64,000 bases of DNA. Source: Actinomycetales bacterium (GTDB taxonomy: Bacteria; Actinomycetota; Actinomycetes; Actinomycetales; Dermatophilaceae). The notes under the pieces are model-generated. The model saw nothing but the letters and a program-made list of their open reading frames with translations. It had not been told where the DNA came from and ran no database searches. Where the stretch lies: the NCBI GenBank assembly GCA_016715285.1, contig JADKAO010000005.1, forward strand, positions 1 to 64,000, in the 5' to 3' direction. Shown piece by piece: positions 52,801-61,781 of this stretch (position 1 is the stretch's first letter; each line of letters starts with the position of its first letter). A program made the position numbers and the translations under genes.

Positions 52801-53889
52801 CTCGCCGACCTCGCGGTCTTGCCGCATTGCGGGGCAGCCGTGGGCAGCGACGAGCCAGCGAGGCTGGCGCGATTGATCGCCAAGCTGACCCGGGGGGACG
52901 GGTCCATCCCGAGCGTGCTGCTGCTCGACGATTGGGACCGCGTAAGTGAGGCGATCGGAGCGGCCCACCCGAGGCTGCGAGAGGAACTCAGCGGGGTGCT
53001 TCGGCGGGGATGTCCAGGGATGACAGTCGTTGCGACGGGAGGCCGGGCGCTGATCACCGGGACGATCTCGCCCGCATTTTCCCGCCGGCTCTTGCTCCTG
53101 CCGGCTGACCCGGTCGACCTCACCATGGCGGGGGTCAAGCCCGGCAGTGCCCCGCCGGATCCCCCAGTGGGTAGAGCGATCGACCCTGCCAACGGGCTCC
53201 TCCTGCAAATCGCTCGCTCCGAGCCATTCCTCGCTCCGCCGGAGGTGGCTATCTTCGATGGAGTACCAATGGGAGGACCGGAGCGGGTCCCTCGGCTGCC
53301 GATGACGGTGACATCGGCTGAGTTTGGGGCACCACTGGCTTTCGCGACTGACGGTCAGGACGGGGTCGGATTCAGGCCGGGAATCGACGACCGTCGCATC
53401 GTCATCATCGGAGAGGCCGGGAGTGGTCGCTCGACGGCATTGGCCGCACTCGCAGCGTCGCTGCGGGCGTCTGGCCGGCCAGTCACAGTCTTCGACGGCC
53501 GACGCGTCGTTCACCATCAAGCCGACCTCGACGCTCTGGTCGCGCTCAGGCAACGCGAACCCCGGCTCGCAGTTCTCGTGGACAACGCGGCATACCTCAC
53601 GGGGACTGCATGGGAGGACGTGTTACTCGAGATCGCCCGACTGGTTGACGAAGACGATGGCGTCATCGCGGTGACGACCTCGCCGGCGGAGGCCACCACG
53701 GCGCCCCGCAGCCTCACCGCGACCCTGCTCAAACACGAGACGGGCGTGCTGCTCGGACGGCTCGACCCCGGGGCCGAACGCCTCCTCGGCGTGCGACGGC
53801 CACTCATCACTGAGGCGATCCCGGGTCGGGGTTACCTCGTGCGCCGAGGACAGCCCACAGCGATCCAGGTGGCGCAGGTCGTGACCTAG
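49897..53889 (+). CDS. FHA-FtsK/SpoIIIE (EccC/EssC-like) multi-ATPase protein
   Basis: 1330 residues. Start is GTG 49897 (VKLRFRLVHVADQ), six bases after GAGGAGGTG. Domains: N-terminal ubiquitin/EsaB-like region 1-115; FHA domain about 125-205 (IIGRG, SRAHAEL, DRGSTNGS); Pro-rich linker; two helices about 255-295; first FtsK ATPase with Walker A GGTTGSGKS (613-621) and Walker B LVIVIDEF (717-724); second P-loop GGARSGKTT (933-941); third, degenerate GEAGSGRS (1172-1179, Lys replaced by Arg). This is the architecture of type VII secretion motor proteins (EccC/EssC). No WXG100, EccB, EccD or EccE gene is found nearby; it is divergent from the Tad operon. Role may be export of an orphan substrate. 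Confidence 0.88.
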   Translation: MKLRFRLVHVADQAAAQCTGSGPDPRVGRVVTVVVADAAPGATLADFLAAAHSVGLVRAPSGRLPQIGVDGRCVPLLALLGTPPLLDTAYLHVTTPDPDALDARARPPASGSGLLQLHVVRGPDAGFVAELGAGEHIIGRGHEATVRLTDPTMSRAHAELSVSSAGVTLLDRGSTNGSTAAVAPGHAQLTIPIGAEFSCGNSVFTVRTPSGMPAATRPDGVGHLVLTPPPPSLQRTPRPPIEYPPAPTPTPPPKLSILGIVLPLVLGAALSVALRNATVLAFGLMGPVLTLGTWWSDRRSARRTDASAAAQHAVATERADTRVTQELEDERVARLAEDPDPASLCSRSRGPQSTLWDRTGATPARVRLGVGEVPAQTRVVGSPDVTVRAPVLLDIGQPSTTTIVGDRGLTRALARSIVIGSITRFAPHDLAVLTASDTADEWAWLTWAPHADDKAEAARTLTIIDGDAVAPSGDARPGHTVVLVGSHADLPTATTCRIDVGVDIAGKALMTTNDGTVTRFDPDLISRSVAARVADALAALRSASTASDGSQLPERVTLADVLDAQAPGAALDLGARWRAAPRSTVFTIGARRPGPDGLVQLDLAVDGPHVLVGGTTGSGKSEFLTTMVASLAAANRPDELCFVLIDYKGGAAFGACRDLPHVVGFVTDLDPAESARAIASLTAELKRRERLLADRGCGDLTAYQRVCREGDPKIPRLVIVIDEFRTLADEFPLLMTGLVRIAAQGRSLGVHLVVATQRPGGAVTADMRANLGLRIALRMRDTIDSLDVIDSPAAASLPASTPGRAIITSAARGSLAVQTAYANAPVRDASTPPVSIVSVDGVALPPLVPSSSALQQTELDALVTATQRAAAELAITIPRSPWLAPLPQAVSVTTLPPVSEPGAICLGLADDPDQQSQFGWEWSPAAGSLAICGGARSGKTTALRTVAAQLTTRFRPDELHVYVVHCGSLADLAVLPHCGAAVGSDEPARLARLIAKLTRGDGSIPSVLLLDDWDRVSEAIGAAHPRLREELSGVLRRGCPGMTVVATGGRALITGTISPAFSRRLLLLPADPVDLTMAGVKPGSAPPDPPVGRAIDPANGLLLQIARSEPFLAPPEVAIFDGVPMGGPERVPRLPMTVTSAEFGAPLAFATDGQDGVGFRPGIDDRRIVIIGEAGSGRSTALAALAASLRASGRPVTVFDGRRVVHHQADLDALVALRQREPRLAVLVDNAAYLTGTAWEDVLLEIARLVDEDDGVIAVTTSPAEATTAPRSLTATLLKHETGVLLGRLDPGAERLLGVRRPLITEAIPGRGYLVRRGQPTAIQVAQVVT

Positions 53890-53987
53890 CTGACGCTGAC
53901 GACGACCTTGCCGAAGAGGTCCCCGGCAGCCATCTTTTCGAACCCCACCCGCGCGTCAGCCAGCGGCACCACGGAGTCGATGACCGG
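53682..53987. repeat. Direct repeat, copy A (end of FtsK gene plus oxidoreductase tail)
   Basis: 306 bases matching 55794-56102. The FtsK-encoding part (to 53889) is near identical to copy B except for a C/T change and a few single-base insertions or deletions. The oxidoreductase-tail part (53886 onward) is more diverged. The unequal divergence of the two halves suggests gene conversion or a recent duplication followed by replacement. Confidence 0.85.
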
Positions 53988-53991
53988 CTAA
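53886..53991 (-). pseudogene. 3' fragment of a quinone oxidoreductase gene
   Basis: About 35 codons that read as the C-terminus of the zinc-type dehydrogenase at 56001-56972 (VIDS, PLADARVGFE, KMAAGDLFGKVVVSVS-like). They share the CTAG stop with the FtsK gene. The homology ends abruptly at about 53990, where unrelated sequence with an IS256-type remnant begins. This is a truncated relic, not a gene. Confidence 0.7.
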
Positions 53992-54157
53992 TCCCTTGCG
54001 GCCAGCCTCGCTAGTTGTTGAACGTCGGGGGCTGAGTTGAGTACAGCTGAGGTGACGACCAGCCGGTGATCGTGGCGGCGTCGGTGCCGTAGCAGGTGGC
54101 GGTCACCGGGCGATTGTTCGAGATCTCTCCCAACCGCTTCGACGAAGGAGAACCAGG

Positions 54158-54630
54158 GTGACCGCCGTCCCCAGTATCGACCCTGCCCGGTTTCTGCACG
54201 GAGGAGCTGGCCCAGGCCAGCTCTGACCTGATCGTGATCTGTTAACCACGAGGATGAATTCGTTGCTGTCGGCAGGCCGACCTGGCAGCGGGGCCGAGTA
54301 CGGCACCCGTGACCTGGATCGGGTCAACCGACGCAACGGTCATCGACATCAGGGACCCGCACACCCGGGTCGCTACCTTGGATGTGTTGTGCCGAAGCTG
54401 CGGGAAGGGTCATTGTTCCCGGAGTGGCTGCTTGAGCGGCGCCGTCGTTAGAAGTCAGCGCTGACCACCGTCGTGGCGACGTGCTACCCGCTGGGCGTGA
54501 GAACGCGCCGCATGGACCGGCTCGTCCGTACTCTCATGATCACCGGGTTGAGCAAGTCTCACATGTCCGTGGCGACCAAGGACCTCGACGAGGCCGTGGC
54601 CGCGTTCCGCGTCAGCTCGAAGGCAAGAGT
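54158..54630 (+). pseudogene. IS256-family (mutator) transposase remnant
   Basis: Degenerate N-terminal third of an IS256-type transposase. It starts at GTG 54158 (VTAVPSIDPARFLH) and is then broken by several frameshifts and stops. Recognisable blocks are EELAQASSDLI, GAEYGTRDLDRVNRRNGHRH, VPKLREGSLFPEWLLERRRR (to 54451), then ATCYPLGVRTRRMDRLV, MITGLSKSHMSV and KDLDEAVAAFR. The catalytic domain is missing. No terminal inverted repeats are seen. It marks an old insertion in the scarred region after the FtsK gene. Confidence 0.8.
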
Positions 54631-54927
54631 ATGTCGAGACACAAGCAATGTTCACCATGAAGGCCCGAGCAACCGTAATAGTTGCCGCCGTTGTCACCAC
54701 AGCCCCGCTGTTCGAGTGTCGACTCTCACGACGGGGGAATCAAGCTCAAGCCATCGGATTCAGTGCAGGTCTGGCAACCACGTGAAGACGGCAAGGCGTC
54801 CCGCGTCTGGGTACTTCGCGAAAAGGCTCTAGGGCGATTCGCGACTGATCTCGCGTGCAGAGTTAGGGACGCTGGGTCAGGGTTCGTCAGCTGACCCTTC
54901 CGCCGAGTCGGGGCCTAGACTCATGCT
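54631..54927. other. Low-information stretch, no confident gene
   Basis: About 300 bases of noticeably lower GC than the surroundings, between the transposase remnant and the next ORF. A short frame from ATG 54650 reads like the start of an exported peptide (MKARATVIVAAVVTTAPL) but is open for only about 45 codons and has no good ribosome-binding site. I see no other feature. Confidence 0.5.
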
Positions 54928-55404
54928 GTGGAAGCTGCCGTTCTCCCGGCCCTCATCGCCCTCGGCGGAGCGGTCTTCGGCTCTGGAGTCGTTCTTGTGG
55001 GCCAGCGCCAAGCGGCCGCGCTTGAACGACGACGCCTGGCTCATCAATCTCGCGGCCGGGTAAACGCAGTAGGCGTGGCGGTCTTCCGAGAGTTTTTGGC
55101 AAGTGCCAAAGTGGTAGAACGGCTCGCGGAACGGCGAGCGACAGACGAGCCTCTTGACCGGAAAGAGGTAGACGAGGCCACCACAGAGATGTGGCTCAAG
55201 CTGCAGGAGATCAAGGTGTTTTGCCCGGAGCCGCTTCATGCGCCGGCGCACGTCTTTGTAGATGCCCTGCATCTAGCTGCATGCAATAAGGCGAACGAGC
55301 CAGTGAGTCAGCTACTGGAGGGTCCGAGATCATGCCTCTTCCAAACGGCTGCGCCGATTTTTCAGGAACAGGATGTTCAGCAATTGAGTAGACCGCCCAC
55401 CTGA
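54928..55404 (+). CDS. Hypothetical membrane-anchored helical protein
   Basis: 158 codons from GTG 54928 (VEAAVLPALIALGGAVFGSGVVLVGQ), a single N-terminal membrane helix followed by a charged, mostly helical cytoplasmic domain (AAALERRRLAHQ, ASAKVVERLAERRATDE, EVDEATTEMWLKLQEIKVF). Coding-like composition, but no family is recognised. The last 20 residues (FQEQDVQQLSRPPT) are less typical and may be out of register. It lies between two decayed regions and may be an acquired accessory gene. Confidence 0.55.
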   Translation: MEAAVLPALIALGGAVFGSGVVLVGQRQAAALERRRLAHQSRGRVNAVGVAVFREFLASAKVVERLAERRATDEPLDRKEVDEATTEMWLKLQEIKVFCPEPLHAPAHVFVDALHLAACNKANEPVSQLLEGPRSCLFQTAAPIFQEQDVQQLSRPPT

Positions 55405-55608
55405 GCCAACGGAAAGGAGCGGCGGTGCCGCGGACTTGCTACGGCAAGAACAGGCCCCCATTCCCCACGGTCAAGGTCTCGGAGTTCGAGCGCGCAATTC
55501 TTCTGCGCACGTACTCGCTTCAGGGCGGGCTCGGCGCAGTACCCCTCTACGTCCACCCAGGCTCTCGGGCGACAGCCGCTAGCCGGCGCAGTATCAAGCT
55601 CACGGCCA
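55405..55608. other. Unassigned stretch before the FtsK remnant
   Basis: No confident gene. A short frame at 55425 (MPRTCYGKNRPPFPTVKVSEFERAILL) has a ribosome-binding-like AAGGAG at about 55414 but loses coding character after some 30 codons, where similarity to the FtsK protein begins in another frame. Confidence 0.4.
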
Positions 55609-56004
55609 AGCGTGGGCCTGCGGATCGCCCTGCGGATGTGCGACAAGGTCGACTCCTTGGATGTCATCGATACCCCTGATGCCGCTGCGCTGCCAGCGTC
55701 AGCTCGCGGCCGCGCGATCATCACCAGCCTGGCCCGTGGGTCACTCACGGTACAGACGGCATACAGCGACGCTTCGGTGCGCGACTCAGCCATGCCGGCG
55801 GAGGCCACCACGGCGCCCCGCAGCCTCACCGCGACCCTGCTCAAACACGAGACGGGCGTGCTGCTTGGACGGCTCGACCCCGGGGCCGGAACGCCCTCCT
55901 CGGCGTGCGCGGCGACTCATCACTGAGGCGATCCCGGGTCAGGGGTTACCCTCGTGCGCCGAGGACAGCCCACAGCGATCCAGGTGGCGCAGGTCGTGAC
56001 CTAG
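55609..56004 (+). pseudogene. Second FtsK/EccC gene remnant with internal deletion
   Basis: The first 180 bases encode GLRIALRMCDKVDSLDVIDTP and RAIITSLARGSLTVQTAYSD, clearly homologous but not identical to FtsK residues about 770-830 (GLRIALRMRDTIDSLDVIDSP). At about 55794 the sequence jumps to the C-terminal end (AEATTAPRSLTATLLKHETG), nearly identical to the intact gene; some 400 codons between are missing. Single-base insertions near 55890, 55905 and 55945 break the final frame. It was once a paralogue or a neighbouring copy of the FtsK gene. Confidence 0.8.
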
Positions 56005-56102
56005 CTGACGCTGACGACGACCTTGCCGAAGAGTTCGCCGGCCGCCATCCGCTCGAACCCGACGCGGGCGTCGGCGAGGGGCACTGTCGAGTCGATGACC
56101 GG
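55794..56102. repeat. Direct repeat, copy B
   Basis: 309 bases matching copy A at 53682-53987, 2.1 kb apart in the same orientation. The repeat pair brackets the transposase remnant, the hypothetical ORF and the middle part of the FtsK remnant, so recombination between the copies would delete that whole block. Confidence 0.85.
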
Positions 56103-56972
56103 TTCGATGCCGCGGGCCACGACGAATTGCGCCAGCCGCTCCAGCTCGGCCCGCGAGCCCATCGTCGAGCCCACCACCCGCAACTGCTTGAAGAAGATCT
56201 TGGTCAGCTCGGCCTTCGCCGGCGCATCGCCGCTGGTCGCACCGGAAATGACGATGGTGCCGCCGGGCTTGAGCGAGTTGACCGAGTGCGACCAGGTCGC
56301 CGCGCCGACGGTCTCCAGGACGGCATCGACCCGGTCCGGCAGCCGCTCCCCCGACCCAAACGCGCGCTCGGCCCCGATCTCCAGCGCCTTGGCCCCCTTG
56401 GCCTCGTCGCGCGAGGTCACCCACATCCGGTAGCCCGCCGCCGCGCCGAGCTGGATCAGCGCCGTCGCGACCCCACCACCCGCTCCCTGCACGAGGACGG
56501 TAGCGCCCGGGGTCAGCCCCTGCATTGACGAACAACATCCGGTATGCCGTGAGCCACGCCGTCGACAGGCACGCCGCGGTCTCCCACGACATCCCCACCG
56601 GCTTGGGCACGAGGTTGTGCGACGGCACCGACACCCGCTCGGCGAGCGTCCCCGGGTGCAACTCAGACAGCAGGGTGCGCGCCGGGGTCGAGCGTCTCGT
56701 CGCCCTGCCACGTGTCGCTCGCGACCACCGCGTGGACGATGACCTCACGCCCGTCGTCGGTGACGCCCGCACCGTCGCAGCCGAGGATCATCGGCAGCCG
56801 ATCGGCCGCCAGCCCGACCCCCTTGAGCGACCAGATGTCGTGGTGGATTGAGCCCGGAAGCGCGCAGGTCGACGGCCTCCCCCGGGGCGCTCCTGCGGCT
56901 CGGGGCGCTCGCCGATGACGAGCCCGACAAGGGGTTGGCGCGATCCTGGGCAGCGGCATACGCAGCGAGCAT
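56001..56972 (-). pseudogene. Zinc-binding dehydrogenase / quinone oxidoreductase, multiply frameshifted
   Basis: MDR-superfamily NAD(P)H quinone oxidoreductase. Reading from ATG 56972 (MLAAYAAAQDRANPLSG) the product is spread over at least three frames: HHDIWSLKGVGLAADRLPMILGCDGAGV, RVSVPSHNLVPKPVGMSWETAACL, then from about 56530 a long intact stretch with the NAD(P) motif VLVQGAGGGVATALIQLGAAAG and DAVLETVGAATW to the stop at 56001. Four or more single-base indels would restore a protein of about 320 residues, the family length. Confidence 0.8.
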
Positions 56973-56989
56973 GCTCACCACCCTAGGCA

Positions 56990-58331
56990 TCAGGCGGCGT
57001 TGGCGCGACGGTCAGTGGGGAAGGTGACGTAGTCACGTCCGGTCGGGCTGGTCCAGGTGAGGGTGCCGTCCCACGCGAGGTCGACCCGCCAGCCGGCGTG
57101 GTGTTTGAACCCGTGATGCCGCCGACACAAACAATGCAGATTCCGGATGTCGGTCGGGCCTCGGGGGAACTCGACCGCATGGTCGATATCGCACCGCGCG
57201 GCGGGGACGGCGCAGCCGGGGAACCGGCAGGTCCCGTCCCGCTCCCGGACCAGCCGGTCGAGTTCGCGTCCGGGGCGGTAGGTCTGTTGGGACAGGTATG
57301 CCGTCGCCCCCGTCCCGGCATCGACCCTGGCCAGGCGCAGCCGCACGGTCGGGTCAGCCAACAACCGGACCACCTCCTCGCCCACCAGCGTCCCGGCACC
57401 AGACTCGGCCGCGACCGCCGCATGAGCGCACCGGGGCGATGGTTTCGTCGGTCAGCGAAACGACCACGGTGGTGGACACCTGCGCTTGAGCGAGGATCAG
57501 GTCCAGGAAGGCATCCGCCCTCGCTTGCGCGACGGTGAGCGCCGCATCCGCCTGGCAGTAGTCAGCCGCCAAGTCACAGACCGCTGCCCACGCCTGAGCC
57601 GACCGACCCGCCGGCGCCAACGCCGACCACGACGTGGTGCCGGGATAGGGACCCGGCTGGACCCGCACCTCCCGCTCGACCCGACCCCGCTCGACCCGCG
57701 CGGCGACACTCTCAGGGTCGACCCGGGCCGCGACCCGCTCAGCCCGCGCCCGCAACGCCCCCGCCGCCGCATCACCCAGGCCACCGTCACGGGCACCCGG
57801 CCGCACGGCATACAGGGCTGTCTCGAACTCCCCCACCCGATCCGCCGACACCGCGAGCGCACGACCACGGCGACGCGCCACGGCTCGGCATCACCCGCCA
57901 ACGCCGTCGCCAAGGTCAAGGGCAGGTCGTTGACCACCTGGCGAGCGTCATCCACCCGCGCCGCCATGGTGCGCGGCGACAGGTGCAGCATCGGCGCCAA
58001 CATCGAGGGGACGAAATCATCAGCGGTCCAGGTCCCTAACGGCACCGGCCCCGCCTCGATCTCGGCGCGCCTGCCCCACCTCCCACTCGAGCTCCTTGCG
58101 CCGTGTAAAGGCCTCGATGAAAACCTGCTGCATCGCCGTGATCTGGTTGATCGCCCGCTGCAACGTGGTGATCGCTTCCTCCGCCACCGCCTCGTCGGCC
58201 TCCAGCAACGCGACCGGGTCGACCTGCAGCAACACATCGGCGACCTCGGTCGGCCGGGCGTCACGCAGCGAGCGACCGGCCAGCGACTCTAACCAGTCGT
58301 GGCCCCACTCCCAGGTGACCCCTTCAAACAT
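56990..58331 (-). pseudogene. DUF222/HNH endonuclease (13E12-repeat type), frameshifted
   Basis: From ATG 58331 (MFEGVTWEWGHDWLESLAG) the DUF222 region (PTEVADVLLQVDPVALLEADEAV, TTLQRAINQITAMQQVFIEAF, MLAPMLHLSPRTMAARVDDAR) runs in shifting frames to the C-terminal HNH nuclease: RDGTCRFPGCAVPAARCDIDHAVEF and NLHCLCRRHHGFKHHAGW, with the zinc Cys and His residues all present. At least three frameshifts (around 58030, 57890 and 57430). These genes are abundant, mobile-associated and often serve as phage integration targets in actinobacteria. Confidence 0.82.
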
Positions 58332-58459
58332 GCCTCATTCTATCGTACACCTGTCTCAACAGCTGGCGGGGTGCCAGCACCTGCCGCCCACGGGCCGGAC
58401 AGTCAATGCGGGCGGTTGCCGGGCACCCGTCGCCCTCCGACCCGGGTTAGGTTCGCCCC

Positions 58460-60169
58460 GTGAGCAGCAAGCCGCAGCGCGGCACCGGCGCCGCCCGCCC
58501 CGGACCGCGATCGATGCCATCGCGGAGTCCTACGTCGATTCCTTCGTGTCGCTCAGCCCGATGGAGGCCACCTACTACGGCATCGCCGGGCACGACGCCG
58601 ATCTCGACGACCTCTCCCCGGCTGGCCTGGCCGAGATCTCCGCGCTGCGGCACCACCCTCGCCGACCTCACTGCCGCCACGCCCGTTGACGACGTCGACC
58701 GCCTGACCATCGCCGCGATGACCGACCGGCTCACCCTGGCCGAGCAGATGTATGCCGCGGGCCTGGACCACATGAACCTCAACGTCCTGGCGTCCCCCTC
58801 GCAATCGGTGCGCGACATCTTCGACCTCATGGGCCAGGCGACCGAAGCCGATTGGGCGACCTTCGCCACCCGGATGGCCAAGGTGCCCGAGGCCCTAGCC
58901 GGCTATCAAGCCTCGTTGCTGCACGCCCGCGAGCAGGGCGATGTGGCAGCCCGCCGTCAGGTCGCCGCCGTCATCGGCCAGTGCGAGGACAACGTTGCCT
59001 CGGACGGCTACTTCACCACCCTGGTCGAGCAAGCCCGCGTCGGCGACGGCCCGCTGCCGACAGCGCTGGCCACGCGATCTGGCCGCCGCGCGCGATGCTG
59101 CCGCCACGGCATACCGGGATCTCGGGGAGTTCTTGCGCACCGAGCTGCTCCCCCACGCACCCGAGAGTGACGCCTTCGGCCGCGAGCGCTACCCCCTGGT
59201 GAGCCAGGTCTTCGTCGGCGCGAAGATTGACCTGGAGGAGACCTACGCCTGGGGGCAGGAGCAGGTGGCCGAGATCTCCACCGCGATGGACGCCGTGGCG
59301 GGGCAGATCCGGCCGGGCGCGTCCGTCAAGGAGGCCATCGCCCTGCTGGACGCCGACCCGCGCTACCGGCTGGAGGGCACCGACGCGCTGCAGCAGTGGA
59401 TGCAGACCCAGGCCGACGCCGCGATCGCCGCGCTGACCGATGTCCACTTCGATATCCCGGTGCCGGCGCGCACCATCGAATGCCGGATTGCCCCCACCCA
59501 GACCGGCGGCATCTACTACACCGGCCCGAGCGAGGATTTCACCCGGCCGGGGCGGATGTGGTGGTCGGTGCCCAAGGGGGACACCGAGTTTGGCACCTGG
59601 CGCGAGCTCACCACGGTCTATCACGAGGGCGTCCCCGGGCATCACCTCCAGGTCGCCCAGACCGTCCTGCGCAGCGAGACCCTCAACCGGTGGCGGCGCC
59701 TCATGTCGTGGACGAGCGGCTACGGCGAAGGATGGGCCCTGTATGCCGAGCGGCTTATGACCGAGCTCGGCTTCATGGACGAGCCCGGTGCGCGGATGGG
59801 GTGGCTCGACATGCAGTCGCTGCGAGCCGCCCGCGTCGTCCTCGACATTGGCGTCCACTGCGGGCTGCCCGCACCGGCTGAGGTCGGCGGCGGCGAGTGG
59901 GATTACGACAAGGCCTGGGCCTTCCTCACCGCGCACGCCAATCAGAGCGAGCGATCCCTCCGGTTCGAGCTCGACCGCTACCTCGGGTGGCCCGGGCAGG
60001 CGCCGAGCTACAAGATCGGCGAGCGCCTTTGGCTGTCGACCTGCGCGAGCAGATGCGCGCTCGCGAGGGCGACGCCTTTGACCTCAAGGCCTTCCACCGC
60101 AACGCCCTCGACATCGGCAGCGTCAGCCTTGACACCCTGCGAGCCGCAGTCCTCGGCGAACTGAGCTGA
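58460..60169 (+). pseudogene. DUF885 family metallopeptidase-like protein, frameshifted
   Basis: From GTG 58460; the repaired product is about 565 residues, the family length. Recognisable parts: SYVDSFVSLSPMEATYYGIAG, VDDVDRLTIAAMTDRLTLAEQ, NLNVLASPSQSVRDIFDLM, then from about 59085 a long clean stretch with the metal-site motif VYHEGVPGHHLQ, SWTSGYGEGWALYAERLM and GWPGQAPSYKIGE. Frame changes at about 58500, 58660, 59085 and 60030. Likely a cytosolic or secreted peptidase; no signal peptide is seen. Confidence 0.82.
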
Positions 60170-60170
60170 C

Positions 60171-60830
60171 GTGAGCCAACCCCGCGTGCGCCTCACCCTG
60201 GCCTCGGCGTCGGTCGCCCGGCTGCACACGCTCCAGCGCGCCGGCATCGAACCGACCGTCGTCGTCAGCGATGTCGACGAAGACGGCGCGGTGACTGCCG
60301 CCTAGGGCGGCCCGCACGGCACCTGGCACCGGCCGACGTCGCGCTCCTGCTCGCGGCCCGCGCCAAGGCCGAAGCGGTGGCCGCTGGCGACAGCGCCGAC
60401 GCCACCGGCGACCTCGTCCTGGGCTGCGACTCGATCCTCGAGCTGGACGGCGAGGCCACGGCAAACCGGTCGACGCCGACGAGGCCTTGCCCGGTGGCAG
60501 GGGATGCGGGGCCGCAGCGGGTGCTCCACACCGGCCACTGGCTGCTCGACTTGCGCGCCACGGCGAGCCGGCACCGGGTGCGACCTCGGAGCGACAGCCT
60601 CGACGACAGTGCACTTCGCCGACCTCAGCGACGCCGAGATCGACGCCTATGTCGCCACGGGTGAGCCGCTGCGCGTCGCCGGGGCGTTCACCATCGACGG
60701 CCTGGGCGGGCCATTTGTCACCGGCATCGAGGGCGACCACCACAACGTCGTCGGATCTCCCTGCCCCTCGCTGCGGGAGTCGTCGGCCGACATCGGCGTC
60801 GGGTGGTTTGACCTCACCTCCGGGCCGAGC
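60171..60830 (+). pseudogene. maf: Maf-type nucleotide pyrophosphatase, frameshifted
   Basis: From GTG 60171: VRLTLASASVARLHTLQRAGIEP is the Maf N-terminus. After an apparent stop at 60303 the family sequence resumes in other frames: ADVALLLAARAKAEAVAAG, LVLGCDSILELDGEA, HFADLSDAEIDAYVATGEPL, GAFTIDGLGGPFVTGIEGDHHNVVG and GVGWFDLT. Maf proteins hydrolyse non-canonical or pyrimidine NTPs. About four single-base changes are needed. Overlaps nothing; it begins two bases after the DUF885 stop. Confidence 0.8.
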
Positions 60831-61780
60831 AGGACGCCTGCCCGGTACGGTCGTCCCCCACTCCTGCTCGCCCCCGTCCTCGCGATCAGCGGGGTCGCCA
60901 AACTGCGCGACCCGCGCCCCGCCGGGGATAGTTTCGCGACCCTCGGTTTCTCGCCTCGCATCGCTCACTCACCTCTGCCGCGCGCCCTCCCCTGGGGCGA
61001 ACTCGCCCTCGCCGCAACGCTTTTAACAACCTCAGGACGCTGGTATGCCGTCGCCGCCAGCGCCGCGGTGGCGCTGTGCACGGCATACCTCGTCGTGATT
61101 GTGCGGGCCGCGCTGCCCGAGCCACAGGTCAGTGTCGCTGCCTGGGCGCGCTCGGGTGACGGCGAGTCCAGTGACGCACGGGTGGCGGAACGCGCTCCTG
61201 CTCGGCCTGGCGGCGCTGACCTGGCCGACGCCCTGCGCCACGGCCCCAGCGTCATCGGTCGCCTGCTCGCGGAGGCGGACCGGCCGGGTGGGGGTGGCTG
61301 CTCGCCATGATCCGCTTGCCGGCCTGCTCGCCGCCCTCATCGTCGGCCACGCGGCCAGCGGCATTAGCGGCCAGCCTGCCACGCCAGGCCATAGACTGGC
61401 CCACTCCCCGCCCCACCCTCGCCTGACCGCCGACGGCGACCGGTCACACCTGCTGTCCTGCCCAGCAGGCGCGGGTGCTCTTCTCGTCCTCCCGGGATGG
61501 CCTCGTGCGCGAGGCGTCCTCCGCCGCGCCCACCTTCGTCGAGCAGACTCCGGAGGTGGCCCTCCACGTCCTCTGCCACAACGCCTGCCGCCGCGCCCCC
61601 CGGCATACCCGTGCTTCGTGGACCCGGACTTGATCTTCGTGGCCCAGTTCTTCCAGCTCTCCGCGCCGGGCGCAGTGCTCCTCGGCGCCGACGGCCTGCT
61701 CGCGGCAAAGGACCCGGCTCAGGCGCCTCTGCGGTCATCAGCGCTGCTCTGCGGAGGCGCGCGCGGAGGGCGCGGCGAGC
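60831..61780 (+). pseudogene. MauE/DoxX-like membrane protein and a degraded redoxin-like segment
   Basis: PPLLLAPVLAISGVAKLRDP, PLPRALPWGELALAATLLTTSGRWYAVAASAAVALCTAYLVVIVRAAL is a MauE-type four-helix membrane protein. The CxC-G motif (CRCLGALG, 61134-61157) and the final helix (HGWRNALLLGLAALTW) are in other frames. Downstream, blocks such as VEQTPEVALHVLCHN and FFQLSAPGAVLLGADGLLAAKDP resemble the end of a thioredoxin-like domain, also split over frames. The exact gene borders cannot be drawn. Confidence 0.5.
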
Positions 61781-61781
61781 C

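Noticed and set aside
49897..53889. A full ESX/type VII secretion locus
   Set aside because: No WXG100, EccB, EccD, EccE or mycosin gene found on either side; only the motor-like protein is present.
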